From NCBI GenBank assembly GCA_018857735.1, contig JABMCL010001586.1:372001-436000 (forward strand): a DNA stretch of 64,000 bases, in the 5' to 3' direction. Positions 45,800 to 57,834 of the stretch are shown in pieces. The notes under the pieces were generated by a model that saw only the letters and a program-made list of their open reading frames with translations, had not been told where the DNA came from and did not search any database. Position 1 is the stretch's first letter. Each line of letters starts with the position of its first letter. Position numbers and translations under genes: made by a program. Origin of the DNA: Alviniconcha marisindica. Taxonomy: Eukaryota; Mollusca; Gastropoda; Provannidae.

Positions 45800-47340
45800 G
45801 TGGGGGGATGGGACCATACTGACGTAAAGATGAACTGGGGGGGGATGAGGACCAGTACTGACGATAAAGATGAACTGGGGGTGGGGGATGAGGACCATAC
45901 TGACGATAAAGATGAACTGGGGGTGGGCATGAGGACCAGTACTGACGTAAAGATGAACTGACGGTGGGGGATGAGGACCATACTGACTAAGATGAACTGT
46001 GGGGTGGGGCATGAGGACCAGTACTGACCGGTAAGATGGAACTGCGGGTTGGGGCATGAGGACCAGTACTGACGATAAAGATGAACTGACGGGGTGGGGG
46101 CATGAGGACCAGTACTGACGATAAAGATGAACTGGGGGTGGGGGATGAGGACCAGTACTGACGATAAAGATGAACTGGTGGGGTGGGGGCATGAGGACCA
46201 GTACTGACCGGTAAGATGGAACTGGCGGGTTGGGGGCATGAGGACCAGTACTGACGATAAAGATGAACTGACGGGGTGGGGGCATGAGGACCAGTACTGA
46301 CGATAAAGATGAACTGACGGGGTGGGGGCATGAGGACCAGTACTGACGATAAAGATGAACTGACGGGGTGGGGCAGTGAGGACCAGTACTGACGATAAAG
46401 ATGAACTGACGGGGTGGGGGCATGAGGACCAGTACTGACGATAAAGATGAACTGACGGGGTGGGGGATGAGGACCAGTACTGATTTTGAACTAATGAGTG
46501 GGCCATGAACCAGTACTATCGGTATTGATGGAACTGGGGTTGGGGGGATGAGGCAGACCACAAAGGAGAACTTTAGGAGTGGTGGCTAACCTGTACGTCC
46601 CATCAAGAGAACTGTGAATGGGGGGGGGATGAGGACAGACTGACGATAAAGATGAACTGACGGGGTGGGGGTGAGGACCAGTACTGACGATAAAGATGAA
46701 CTGACGGGGTGGGGGCATGAGGACCAGTACTGACGATAAAGATGAACTGACGGGGTGGGGGCATGAGGACCAGTACTGACGATAAAGATGAACTGGGGGT
46801 GGGGCATGAGGACCAGTACTGACGATAAAGATGAACTGGCGGGGTGGGGGCATGAGGACCAGTACTGACGATAAAGATGAACTGACGGGGTGGGGGCATG
46901 AGGACCAGTACTGACGATAAAGATGAACTGACGGGGTGGGGCAGTGAGGACCAGTACTGACGATAAAGATGAACTGGTGGGGTGGGGGCATGAGGACCAG
47001 TACTGACGATAAAGATGAACTGACGGGGTGGGGCATGAGGACCAGTACTGACGATAAAGATGAACTGGGGGTGGGGGCATGAGGACCAGTACTGACGATA
47101 AAGATGAACTGACGGGGTGGGGCATGAGGACCAGTACTGACGATAAAGATGAACTGACGGGGTGGGGCAGTGAGGACCAGTACTGACGATAAAGATGAAC
47201 TGGTGGGGTGGGGGCATGAGGACCAGTACTGACCGGTAAGATGGAACTGGCGGGGTGGGGCAGTGAGGACCAATACTGACCATAAAGATAGAAACCGGGG
47301 GGGAGGGGGGGGGGGTATGAGAACCTGTACTGACCTTGAA
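45800..47340. repeat. 46-bp G-rich minisatellite in two blocks
   Basis: About 32 units of GAGGACCAGTACTGACGATA, AAGATGAACTGACGGGGTGG and GGGCAT. Blocks 45800-46480 and 46630-47340 are separated by about 140 bases that repeat the left flank (45560-45720), including GAGGCAGACCACAAAGGAGA. Each unit has GGGGTGGGGG, so the plus strand is G-quadruplex-prone. Long minus-strand frames (up to 341 codons) are by-products. Confidence 0.95.
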
Positions 47341-47494
47341 GATAGAAATGGCAGGGTAGGGCTAGAGATGGCAAACCGGAAGGAAGTGTGGGTGGATGTA
47401 TCGCTCTTGCCGGGTGTTTGGGATCATTGCATCCCCAAACTCTTCGAAAATCTTTTAAGTCTCTGCCGCGCGGCCTCCCGTGCAAGTCGTGACG

Positions 47495-47820
47495 GCCACT
47501 GCTTACCGCGTCGTTTACAGTTAGTGAGTTACAGTGGCCACTGCTTACCGCGTCGTTTACAGTTAGTGAGTTACAGTGGCCACTGCTTACCGTATGGTTT
47601 ACAGCAGCCACTGCTTACCGTATGGTTTACAGCAGCCATTGCTTACCGTATGGTTTACAGCAGCCACTGCTTACCGTATGGTTTACAGCAGCCATTGCTT
47701 ACCTGGTTTACAGCAGCCATTGCTTACCGTATGGTTTACAACAGCCATTGCTTACCGTATGGTTTACAGCAGCCACTGCTTACCACCTGGTTTACAACAG
47801 CCATTGCTCCCGACTTTATC
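47495..47820. repeat. 27-bp minisatellite with a 42-bp subtype
   Basis: Units share CCACTGCTTACCG followed by TATGGTTTACAGCAG (27 bp, about nine copies). Two or three longer units at the left carry CGTCGTTTACAGTTAGTGAG. Confidence 0.95.
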
Positions 47821-48254
47821 TCCGCTGTCCCGGCAGCTCAGTGTCGCCCTTTCCCGCCCTGATGCTCCGCGTTTTTTGTTGTTGTTTTTGTGCACCATCT
47901 GGCAGTTGTGTGTGGGGGAGGGGGGGGGATACTTGGAACTGGCAATTAGACATGCAACACTAGCCTTATCTTTGCACGCCTTGGGAGAGTGGCGGAGGCA
48001 GTTGGCATTTGGCCGTTACCCACGCGCTGCCGGTCCCCCGAAAAAAAAGGTTGTAGGGATTTTGTTTTTTAAATATAATAAATATACCTTTTTTTGTTGG
48101 GGGGTGGGGGGTAGCGCAGTTGAGAGTTTTCACATCTATTGCTAGCATGCTGTGCTGGGCATCTGGGTGTTTTAAAAGGGGCAGTTTAGTGTCCTTACCA
48201 GCTCCAGGCAGTTCAGGCCTTCTCACCGAAAGCACCCCACCACCTTGACCTCGC

Positions 48255-48392
48255 TGTGTCTGTGTTTCTGTGTCTGTCTGTCTGTCTCTGTCTCTCTCTG
48301 TCTATCTGTCTCTCTCTCTCTGTGTTTCTGTCTGTCTGTCTGTCTCCCTCTCTCTCTCTCCACACACACACACACACCCACACCCACACACA
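48255..48392. repeat. CTGT/CT/CA microsatellite
   Basis: Imperfect CTGT and CT repeats followed by CA repeats. Confidence 0.9.
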
Positions 48393-48639
48393 TTGTCTTC
48401 TATGGCCACCTAAACAGTGGGTATACACAATCTGTAGAAGACACAAAGCAAACGCTAAGCAACACGTGCACCTCCCATGACTTTGTTTATCTGCTGGAGC
48501 CCGTTTTCAGCACCAAGCAGCTGAGATAGAAGCAGCTCTTAATTACTTTCCTTCCAGTTCCTCAGCCAGAGGCAACTGCCACACAAAAAGCAAACATTCA
48601 GGCAATGATCTGCTAGAGGCAGAATGAATAGTGGCGGTG

Positions 48640-49017
48640 ATTGTGATGTCCAGAAACTGGAGAATGCAAGGTGCCCACAGGGGCTGCCTCAAAACAGCCC
48701 CCAGTCATGTCAGCTTGCCCTCCCAAGTAGCGGCCCCTTGCTGGCGGCCCGCCGCCACCGCATGAAACAGCGAGTGGCTGCCACAGGACGCAGAGTCCAG
48801 GCCACATCAAGAGGAGGGACGTCAGCTGGACTCTCAGGAAGCGTTTTGCGGGTCCAGGCGAGATCAAGAGGAGGGAGGTGGTGCTGGACCCTCAAGTTAG
48901 CCCGGAAGAGATCAAGAATAGGGAGGTGGAGCTGGGCTTGAAAGTTGGACTTCTTTTGCCTCAGTTGTTTCTCAACAGCGGCGCTACGGACATTGTCCTT
49001 GTGACTGTTCCGCACAG
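48640..49017 (+). pseudogene. Unassigned protein-like fragment
   Basis: One plus-strand frame reads GHIKRRDVSWTLRKRFAGPG, then EIKRREVVLDPQVSPEEIKN and REVELGLKVGLLLPQLF, ending in a stop near 49022. The IKRRE/IKNRE strings repeat. It could belong to an exon or retrocopy of an unknown gene. Other frames are open over parts of it, so confidence is low. Confidence 0.2.
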
Positions 49018-49139
49018 CAGTTGAGAGCAATTACATAGCACACTGGTTGCTGCGCAGTATGGCGCGCGCAGTGGAGCTTTTTGTTCCCCTTCCCCCCTGT
49101 CCCCATCCCTAATAAGCAACCTGGCTTTTGTTAAACAAA

Positions 49140-49374
49140 ATGATTCCACAGAACCCATGGCCGCAGCCACCTGATCAGGAGAACTGGGGGTCACAGCTGC
49201 ACCATCATGGCCCCTATGGAGGTCTCCCTGACATGGCGCCACCAGGGGCCCCCACCATTCCAATGGCACCACCCTGGCCTCCTTTCCTGACCTTTGCCCT
49301 GGCACTTTTACCCCTATAGCCCTCAGCCCTCACCTCAGAGTTACGCCCAGCAGCCCCCATCCCATTCTAAATGA
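49140..49374 (+). pseudogene. Frameshifted fragment of a Pro-rich protein C-terminus
   Basis: From an ATG, the frame reads MIPQNPWPQPPDQENWGS and then HHHGPYGGLPDMAPPG. After a frameshift near 49290 it continues HFYPYSPQPSPQSYAQQPPS and HSK to a stop at 49372-49374. Both halves have matching Pro/Gln/Tyr-rich low-complexity composition typical of RNA-binding protein tails. This suggests a decayed retrocopy or an exon with a sequencing indel. Family not identified. Confidence 0.35.
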
Positions 49375-50318
49375 TCTTAGTGTGTGAAACAGACAAATAT
49401 ATACTAGTATAACTTTGACGTCCAACACTTGTTACAATACTTAAGAAGTTGGATATGAATTTTTTGTGAAAGTTATCGTGGTAATTTACAACTGTTTGTT
49501 TTCTTGTCTTCGCTGTGTGTGTTTTGTTTTGTTAATTTTTGCAATGTTTTGGTTTTGCTCTGTCTTCTTGTAAACATGCTTTCTCAGACTTGGGTTGCTT
49601 CCTTTTTCTCTCTGTAGTTGTTTCCCCATTTTCTCATTCTGCATAATCTCAACTATTTTATTACTACGTTGCATGTTGGTCATCAGAATGTGTATCATTT
49701 GTATAACAAGGTTCCTGATCTGTGTGTGTTCCTTAGCCAGTCAACGCCTAGCAACAGCCTCTTTGGTATCTCAGAGTCACAACTAGACTCCAGGATATTA
49801 ACATTCCAAATTATTGTATTTTGAGAAAAGATGCAACTGTTATTGGACAGACTGGTAGTGGTATTGCAGTATACAAACACAATTCCATTGCAGTCATTAC
49901 ACACAGGTGTCAAGATCTTGAAGGTGATTTTGTTGAATGCATTTGTCTTGAACTGAAACCAAGTATGAACGCCCCTAATGTTTTTGCGTGCTTTGTGTAC
50001 AGAAACACTTCTGTTTCTTATGAACGGTTTGGCGACTTTGTAGATAGATAATATTCATACTGTTAAACCTTATGCTGATATCTTTTACTAGGAGATTTGA
50101 TATTGGTTTACTGAAGCCAGACTCCTGGGACCCAGCTTGTGAAATCACCTATTAAAATTACACAGACATCTGCTACTTTTATTGACCATGTAATACACAA
50201 ATAACCCAGACATTATCACAGAGGTTAGTGTGCCTGATTTTAGCATAAGTGACCATTGTCCTGTCTCCTGTTCAAGATTGATTAAGCTTCCAAAATGTGC
50301 ACCTAAAACCCATTCATA

Positions 50319-50320
<2 letters not shown>

Positions 50321-50396
<76 letters not shown>
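50321..50396. repeat. TA microsatellite
   Basis: Nearly pure TA run inside the dead LINE. Confidence 0.95.
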
Positions 50397-50750
50397 CCTT
50401 TTGGTCTTTAAAACATTTGAATAAAACTGCCTTTTGTACTGACCTGTACTGGGCTCTGTTCACTCAAGTCCTGAACTGTACTGCTCCCAGCAAAGCCTTG
50501 GCTATATATATATGCCTATGGTACAATGTGAATCTCACTGTTATCAATAGACACACACCTTTAAAAGCATTGAAAGTTACCACCATGGCTTAACAAAGAC
50601 ACCAAGGAAACAATTGCAGAGAGAGACAAACTGAAGAGAGAAGAAAGTTCCCTGAATAAAAATAAATTTAAACCCTAAGAAATAGAGTAAAAAATCTTGT
50701 GACAAAAGCACAAAGGGAATACTTACAAAAGTTCATTGAACATGATAACA

Positions 50751-50751
<1 letters not shown>

Positions 50752-50824
<73 letters not shown>
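50752..50824. repeat. TA microsatellite
   Basis: Pure TA run inside the dead LINE. Confidence 0.95.
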
Positions 50825-50826
<2 letters not shown>

Positions 50827-51470
50827 TATGTGCTCAAGATGTGTTTATGAAGGGACATTGTACTGCTTCTGTCGACATTCTGAAGAATCTAACTGCAAAT
50901 GTTTTGAAGAATAGTTTTTTGTGTGTCTGTGGCATTAATAGAACCACAAACAAATATGTTCAAATCTTCTACATGATTTCTGCAAACAAAATACTGGCAG
51001 GCAAGATCCATTTGTTATCTCATAATCATATCTTTCCATTTCGGAACTAGGCAAATATATCTCGAAGCTGGAAAATAGAAAATTGTCTGGTCTGGATGGT
51101 ATTAAGCAGCCAGTTACTAAAACTGTCATTACCATACATAACAGACCCGCTTCTTAGAAGTTGCATATATTTTTATATCTTTGCGACCAAACTAGATGTG
51201 TGGATGTACTACTACCAATATATAATATATATTGATATCCAGATGGTGCAAAAAAATGGACATACATGTACACTGACCTTAACAGTCACTTACTTACAGT
51301 ATGTAGGCATTTAATTGGGGTTGGGTTATTTTGCATCACAAGGCATCAAACCTTGTTATAGTTGGACAGTTTGAATTGTGTGTCCTTTTCCCTCCATGGT
51401 TTATCGATCGCTTTGTGTACTGCGTGACATAGCATTCGACTGAGCGAGTGACGTTCAAATAACATTTCAG

Positions 51471-51572
51471 GAACTGGCCACGGTGACCAAAGAGTTGAAT
51501 CAAGTCCGAGACCAGCTGTTGGAACGGGAGGAGGAGATTGCGGAGCTGAAGGCTGAGCGCAACAACACACGG
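51471..51572 (+). CDS. PPFIA: Liprin-alpha, coding exon 2
   Basis: 102 bases, 34 codons, phase 0 at both ends, between AACATTTCAG and GTAAGTCTGG. The peptide starts [20 protein letters not shown] and ends [10 protein letters not shown], the near-invariant liprin-alpha coiled-coil segment. It joins directly to the Pro-Gln end of exon 1. The next family residues ([10 protein letters not shown]) are the first of exon 3, so the exon order is complete. Heptad spacing of Leu and Glu is regular, with no break. Confidence 0.97.
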
Positions 51573-51784
51573 GTAAGTCTGGTCTTGCTGTCTCCTGGAC
51601 CCGTCCTGCAGGCTGCCTTTGCCCTGTCACTGTGTGGTGGGCTGCCTTGCTCTCTTCACTGACCACACTGAGCACCCACCCAAGCAGATGAAATAAGGAG
51701 CAGGAGGAAAACTGCCCATCACCACTAGACTCACGCTGCCCAAATCAGACTGAGAACCAAGAAGAAAGTGGTCAGTTCAACACT

Positions 51785-52075
51785 TCATTAGCCAGTGAGA
51801 AATGCTCATACAGTGAAACATTTCAAAACAACAGAGACAGTGAAATACCTATATAATGAAACATTTCAAAACAACGGTAACAATTAACTGCTGATACAGT
51901 GAAACATTTCAAAACAACCGAGACAGTGAAATGCCTATATAACAAAACATTCCAAACAACAGTAACAGTGAAATGCCTATATAATGAAACATTTCAAAAC
52001 AACAGAAACAGTGAAATGCCTATATAATGAAACATTTCAAAACAACAGTAACAATGAAATGTGTATGAGCCAGTG
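51785..52075. repeat. 42-bp minisatellite, left block
   Basis: About seven units of CAGTGAAATGCCTATATAAT and GAAACATTTCAAAACAACAG. The same family resumes at 53515. Confidence 0.9.
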
Positions 52076-52276
52076 ACAGTTGGTTGTACAAAATAAATGG
52101 GACAATGTACTCAAAATTGCAACTCAGAAATTTAACTAAAATGTCTGATTTTAGTGAAAGAACAAATAATTACAAAAAAATGACAGAAAAGATAACTGAG
52201 ACCAAACCTATTAAATGAATTTGACATTTGTGACCCACTCTCACAAAACCAGTGCTAACTCGTTTTGGGGCATTTT

Positions 52277-52278
<2 letters not shown>

Positions 52279-52356
<78 letters not shown>
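52279..52356. repeat. TA microsatellite
   Basis: Pure TA run of about 78 bases between the two blocks of the 42-bp family. Confidence 0.95.
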
Positions 52357-52359
<3 letters not shown>

Positions 52360-53514
52360 TTTTGAAAACTGCAGATTCTGCTGATTGTTTTGGTGTTTAA
52401 ATGAAGACTGTCATCCAAATAGTATTGAAGTTGTGGTCATTTGAAGTTGTCAAACGTAATGGCAGCCATTTTGAAAAAACGGCTCTGAAACAACAGTGAA
52501 AGATTTTATGTCTTTTGGGATATTTTCCGTAGCAATGGGGGTTCAGAGTCAGCCAAACTTCCTGATTTTTATTATGGTAATACATTGGATATGTTGGCAT
52601 ATGCAGAGGCCCCCCAAAATATTTTGAATTGGTCTTTATGTGGTGAATCATAACCATCTTAAGTTATTAATACTTAGACTAGCTCGGTACAGAATAAGCA
52701 GTGAAAGACACACAGACTGTTTAATGCTATCTCTAAACCAAAATACCATAACTACATGATAATTTAAGGTCTAAAGAATGTAATTCTGCAGAAAAGTGAA
52801 AATCACCCGACCCGTAGTGGCTATTTCTGTGTCTAGGGCCAATCAGCTGCTGCGGCTTAGCACTGAATTGGTGGGAGCGGGTCACATTTTCCCAGCTGCC
52901 CTGTAGAAAATCAGTTGTGATGAAAAGGTCGGTTGTGATGATCGGACATGAAATCAACAGAGTATTGTTTTTTGACCTTTATGTTTACAATTCTAGCTGC
53001 ATTTTGAGGAAATAAGGATTTTTTTTTAACTTTAATGACAAATTAATGAATTATTGATCATTTGAAATATTGGCTTGTGTTCTCTGCAATGATAAAGAGA
53101 AAGGGAGTGGTTAATAATGATAAGCGGACATGACAAGTCACAACCGACAGAAAAAATTCAGATCAAATAATCTGATAAGTTTAGGAGCAATTTTTCCAGT
53201 TGTGAGTGGAAAATGTAGTCAAATGTATCGTCTCTTGTTTCCTCATTATGTAAGATATGTGATAATAATGTAGTTGGCATCAGGTGTGTAAATGTCCCAT
53301 TTGAACCTCAACGAATTGTGAAGATTTTGCAAGGAAAAATAATTTTTTACCTTTAATATGGTGCTTACATGCTTTATTCTGTTGTATATATCTGTTTAGA
53401 AAACAAGCAATCCAGCAAAGCCAACATCAAACACCTTGAGGATGAACATGTTAGTTTATGATTAATTTAATACTTGTAGTGCACTTATCACCACCTTTTG
53501 TCACAATCTCATAT

Positions 53515-54275
53515 AAATACAGCGAAACGTTTGAAAACAACAGTAACAATGAAAGGTGTATAAATGTAGTGAAGCATTTAAAAACAACAGTAACAATGAA
53601 AGGTGTGTAAATGTGGTGAAGCATTTGAAAACAACAGTAACAATGTAAAATGTATAAATGCAGTGAAGCCTTTGAAAGCAACTGTTACAGTGAAATATGT
53701 ATAAATACAGCAAAGCACTTGAGAAAAACAGTAACAATGAAATAATTATGTATAAATACAGTGAAGCATTTCAAAACAACAGTAACAGTGAAGCATTTCA
53801 AGACAACAGTAACAGTGAAATGCCTATAATAGTGAAACATTACAAAACAACAGTAACCATGAAAAGCCTTTGTGATAAAACATTTTAAAACAACAGTAAC
53901 ATTTGATACTTATACAGTGAAGTTGTTACTTATACATGTATACACTGAAGTGTTTTAAAACAACAGTAACAGTTAAATGCCTATACAATGAAGCATTTAA
54001 AAACAACAGTGACAATGAAATGCCTGTACTGTAAAGCATTTAAAAACAACAGTACAGTGAAACACCTATACAGTGAAGCATTTCAAAACAACAGTGACAA
54101 TGGAGGACATGTAGCAACTCAATGAAGCACTTAAAACAACTGTAAGTTGTAACAATGAACCATTTCAAGACAACAGTAACAGTGAAATGCCTATACAGTG
54201 ATGCATTTCAAAGCAACAGTAGCAGCGAAACGCCAATACAATGATGCCTTTCAAGTCAACAGTGAAACACCTATA
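53515..54275. repeat. 42-bp minisatellite, right block
   Basis: About eighteen diverged units sharing GTGAAGCATTT-AAAACAACAGTAACA. More diverged than the left block, with units of 26-50 bp. Confidence 0.9.
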
Positions 54276-54829
54276 GACCATTACAAACTGGCACGGCCCA
54301 GCATGTGATGACTTGTTAAAACCACCTTGATTGACAGTCTCATTGCTGGCATCTTTTCTGCTGCCACAGGCACATGTTTTGTGGTATGTAATGGTGTGTG
54401 TGTGGAGAGAAAGAGAGGTGGGAGAAGGGGGAGGGGGAAAGGCACATGCACACGCACGCATGCACACACGCACGCACACACAAGACACCTTTATTTCCAG
54501 TGATCATTGTGGAAGTAATTTACAAATCGAAGATTGGGGTAACTATGTTAGGAATGGCCTTAGGCCTGTGTTCAGGTGTGCCACCATGGAAAGGGAATCA
54601 CCACCTAGCACAATATAAGGTGACAAACTGGAAACATCTGTCACCTCTTTTCTTCTTCGGTGTTGCTCTGCGTCCACTGAGACTGTACAGACTTAGGGAT
54701 GCAGAGCCCGGGATAGCCACCTCCACTTTCACACAGCTCTGTCACACATCCGATGGTCCGTTATAGATGAGTGACCCAGCATGAGATGCGCATTTTCTCT
54801 CACATAGGAACTGCACCAGTATATCATCG

Positions 54830-55195
54830 TGTATTGGGGACAGGCCTCTGTAGAGTAGTGATAAGCACTTCCGACACACACTGCGGAAGTCTTGGGTTCA
54901 AATCCCATCAGAGTCATGCGGAATTGTTCAGCCCTGACTGGCTCCTACCCAGAGCTATGGGCCCAATGGGAAGGCTGGGACCACACAGCCTAGCTGCATC
55001 CACTTCACGGGTGTGTCTGAGGTTGTTACTCAAATCACTTGACCAGCACTGCAGATGCCACAGTTTCTGGGCCTGGATAACACCAGGATAATTATGAGAA
55101 TGGGCACAGTCTGCAGCCCTGTGAAATAGTCTCAAACCAAAATGGACTTTAGTAGCATCATCTGTCACGGGATAATAAAGTATTTAAAAAAATAC
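54830..55195 (+). mobile_element. tRNA-derived SINE
   Basis: A tRNA-like head has an A box at about 54850-54866 (GTAGAGTAGTGATAAGC) and an excellent B box, GGGTTCAAATCCC, at 54894-54906. It is followed by a body of about 250 bases and an A-rich end (GGGATAATAAAGTATTTAAA at about 55170). The acceptor stem does not pair as in a working tRNA, so this is a SINE rather than a tRNA gene. Confidence 0.65.
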
Positions 55196-55203
55196 ATGAA
55201 CAA

Positions 55204-55690
55204 ATCTCAGCTTCTGCAGCCCTTCATGCCATGCGGCCTCGGTGACCACAGTTTCAGTGTTCCTGCCTCCTTCCTTGCCTGAGGCAGTGCTGAGCAAAAC
55301 CCTCGGTGTCAGAGACTCCACGCAGGAGGATTGGCGGAGGGACGTGGTGGCGGTCTGCTCTCTGGACGAGATGCTCACTCAGTCTGGCTCCGCAACTTGG
55401 CTGACATCGTCATCAGTAGGGGCATATTCACTGGTGTCCTGCATGTGTCGAAAGTTGAATCGGAACAAGTACTACTCAGCCCCACAGCAGTTTATTGTCT
55501 GCTTGGGATCAGGCAGCCCACCCACGATCTGACTTCACCGCCTGTGGACCTGTGGGGGGCAGGGCCTCCATGCAGAATGAGCCCTGGGAGTGGCTGCAGG
55601 TGGCGATGCTGGGACCCACCGTGTGGGAGCAGTGCATCTGAGGTTGGCACAGATGATGGGACAGCAACAACAACAATAACAACAAAAATC
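55204..55690. other. GC-rich single-copy-looking block, unassigned
   Basis: Several overlapping frames of 64-147 codons are open on both strands, with none favoured. The right end has a short (CAA)n and AATAA-rich stretch like a retroelement tail (55665-55695), so it may be another SINE-like unit. Confidence 0.3.
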
Positions 55691-55814
55691 TCATATTTAT
55701 CGGCACTTGCACCAGTATCCACTGGGCCATTTCACATATCAGTTGATAACAAAACCACTCCTGTGAAACCTTGAAATGGGAACCTGAACCAGACCGGGTA
55801 TGCTAACTGATATA

Positions 55815-56385
55815 CTGTGGAACCTGGACATTTGCTCACCGATATGGCTTGTGCTTTCTCTCTCTCAGTCTCACATGCATGCATGCTGATATACTGTGGA
55901 ACCTGGACATTTGCTCACCGATATGGCTTGTGCTTTCTCTCTCTCAGTCTCACATGCATGCATGCTGATATACTGTGGAACCTGGACATTTGCTCACCGA
56001 TATGGCTTGTGCTTTCTCTCTCTCAGTCTCACATGCATGCATGCTGATATACTGTGGAACCTGGACATTTGCTCACCGATATGGCTTGTGCTTTCTCTCT
56101 CTCAGTCTCACATGCATGCACGCATACATGCGCACACACACACACGCACGCATGCATGCATGCATGCTGATATACTGTGGAACCTGGACATTTGCTCACT
56201 GATATGGCTTGTGCTTTCTCTCTCTCAGTCTCACATGCATGCACGCATACATGCGCACACACACACACGCACGCATGCATGCATGCATGCTGATATACTG
56301 TGGAACCTGGACATTTGCTCACTGATATGGCTTGTGCTTTCTCTCTCTCAGTCTCACATGCATGCACGCGTGCATGTGCACACAC
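55815..56385 (+). repeat. 79-bp minisatellite with 3'-splice-site-like units
   Basis: Seven units of about 79 bp, starting GATATACTGTGGAACCTGGA. The later units are lengthened by CA and GCAT repeats. Each carries GCTTTCTCTCTCTCAG followed by TCTCACATGC, a good 3' splice site on the liprin-transcribed strand. Confidence 0.95.
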
Positions 56386-56869
56386 ACACGCGCACACACA
56401 ACTTGATCTGCACTTAGAAATTGCAGCAGATGGAAAACCCATTGAGAGATTTCTGTGAGCTGTTGGACACAACATCATATTTTGTTTTTAACTGTCTTTC
56501 AAGTGTGTGTACATGCAGTGACCATTTTCCGGGATTAAGTTATTAAAATGATGTGTGACAGTTTTCCATCAGTCAGTCATTTTCAGTTATTCAGGTGTGT
56601 AGTTGTGTCGGGTGGAGTATAATGAGTATTTTACTTGATGTGGTGACCCTTTCCCATTGCTAAGTTATTCAATTTACCAGTCTTCAGTTTATGTGTGTGA
56701 GCATGTTTGTGGTAATATCAGTGAGCAAAATGTCTGAGTGCAGTATTATTGGTGAGCATTTGTGCCATAAGAAATATATCCAGTGAGCATTTGGCTGGTG
56801 AGTGTTTGTTCTATGCTACAATGAAGGGAAAGCTATTGCTAGTGGCAGATAGAGATGGTGAGTAGCACA

Positions 56870-57150
56870 AAACTGTGGTGACTCTGACACCACAGTGATG
56901 GAAGACAGTGGTCAGTACTAGATATGAAGGACACCACAGTGATGGAGGACAGTGGTCAGTACTAGATATGAAGGACACCACAGTGATGGGATAGTGGTCA
57001 GTACTAGATATGAAGGACACCACAGTGATGGAGGACAGTGGTCAGTACTAGATATGAAGGACACCACAGTGATGGAGGACAGTGGTCAGTACTAGATATG
57101 AAGGACACCACAGTGATGGAGGACAGTGGTCAGTACTAGATATGAAGGAT
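56870..57150. repeat. 43-44-bp minisatellite
   Basis: Six units of GGACACCACAGTGATGGAGG and ACAGTGGTCAGTACTAGATA with almost no divergence. Confidence 0.95.
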
Positions 57151-57245
57151 CAGTCAACCTGTTCCCACAGTAGACAAATGGCTTACAGTATTGACACACA
57201 TGTACTGCAGACCGTACACACCTGGACTCACCCCAAAAATGAATT

Positions 57246-57345
57246 TGTGTGTGTGTGTGTGTGTGTTTATGCAGGCATGTGTGTGTGTGTGTGTTTATGC
57301 AAGTGTGTGTGTGTTTATGCAAGCATGTGTGTGTGTGTGCGTGCC
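57246..57345. repeat. GT-rich microsatellite
   Basis: GT runs interrupted by TTATGCAGGCAT-like spacers, themselves repeated about three times. Confidence 0.9.
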
Positions 57346-57629
57346 CATTATCTGTACGCATTCATAAAACAAACATCACAGGCTGTTGAGTCTTGTACAG
57401 TCCTCACGACTTCCGTTTCCCTCCCATTAGCATGTGGGCAACACAGCATAATCGGTATTGCATTGATCAGCCAGAATTCTTTCACTCTCTCTCCTTTCAA
57501 AACCTACCTGGATAATTTGATTGCGCCCCAGAGTGCATGGCTGATCAATGATTTGGGCTTCAGTATAGGCTGTGATGCAGAGGTACCCAACATGTGTTCA
57601 TTGTTGTGTTTCTCTTTGCTTTCCACACT

Positions 57630-57679
<50 letters not shown>
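57630..57679. repeat. Poly-G run, about 50 bases
   Basis: The longest homopolymer in the window. On the nascent liprin transcript it could form stacked G-quadruplexes. True length is uncertain. Confidence 0.9.
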
Positions 57680-57681
<2 letters not shown>

Positions 57682-57834
57682 AACACAATGTGCTCATTAC
57701 GTTCCTACTCTTTTTCTTGCAGGCTGCAGGAATGGTATTACCACGGGCAATGGGGGGTTAAAACTCCTGTCTATAATTTCTCTTGCAGCTTGTTTGTTAG
57801 TGTTGATCTCAAGAATGTTTCTGTGTGTGTGCTT

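Larger units (their letters stand above)
49650..51165 (+). pseudogene. Degenerate LINE: endonuclease and start of reverse transcriptase
   Basis: Shifting plus-strand frames give endonuclease motifs of non-LTR elements: LFGISESQLDSR near 49770, then GSGIAVYKHNSIAV, CLELKP and FACFVYRNTSVSYERF to 50047, and IDHVIH and SDHCPV near 50180-50265. Later come PWLNKDTKETIAERDKLK near 50590 and RKLSGLDGIKQPV near 51075, the lead-in to the RT domain. Many frameshifts, and two TA microsatellites, interrupt it. It ends about 300 bases before liprin exon 2. Confidence 0.85.

Noticed and set aside
46586..47611. 341-codon and other long minus-strand frames
   Set aside because: They follow the 46-bp array, cycle through all frames of the repeat and have no splice or start context.
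54840..54915. Functional tRNA gene
   Set aside because: A and B boxes are present, but no acceptor-stem pairing or clean anticodon loop; better explained as a SINE head.
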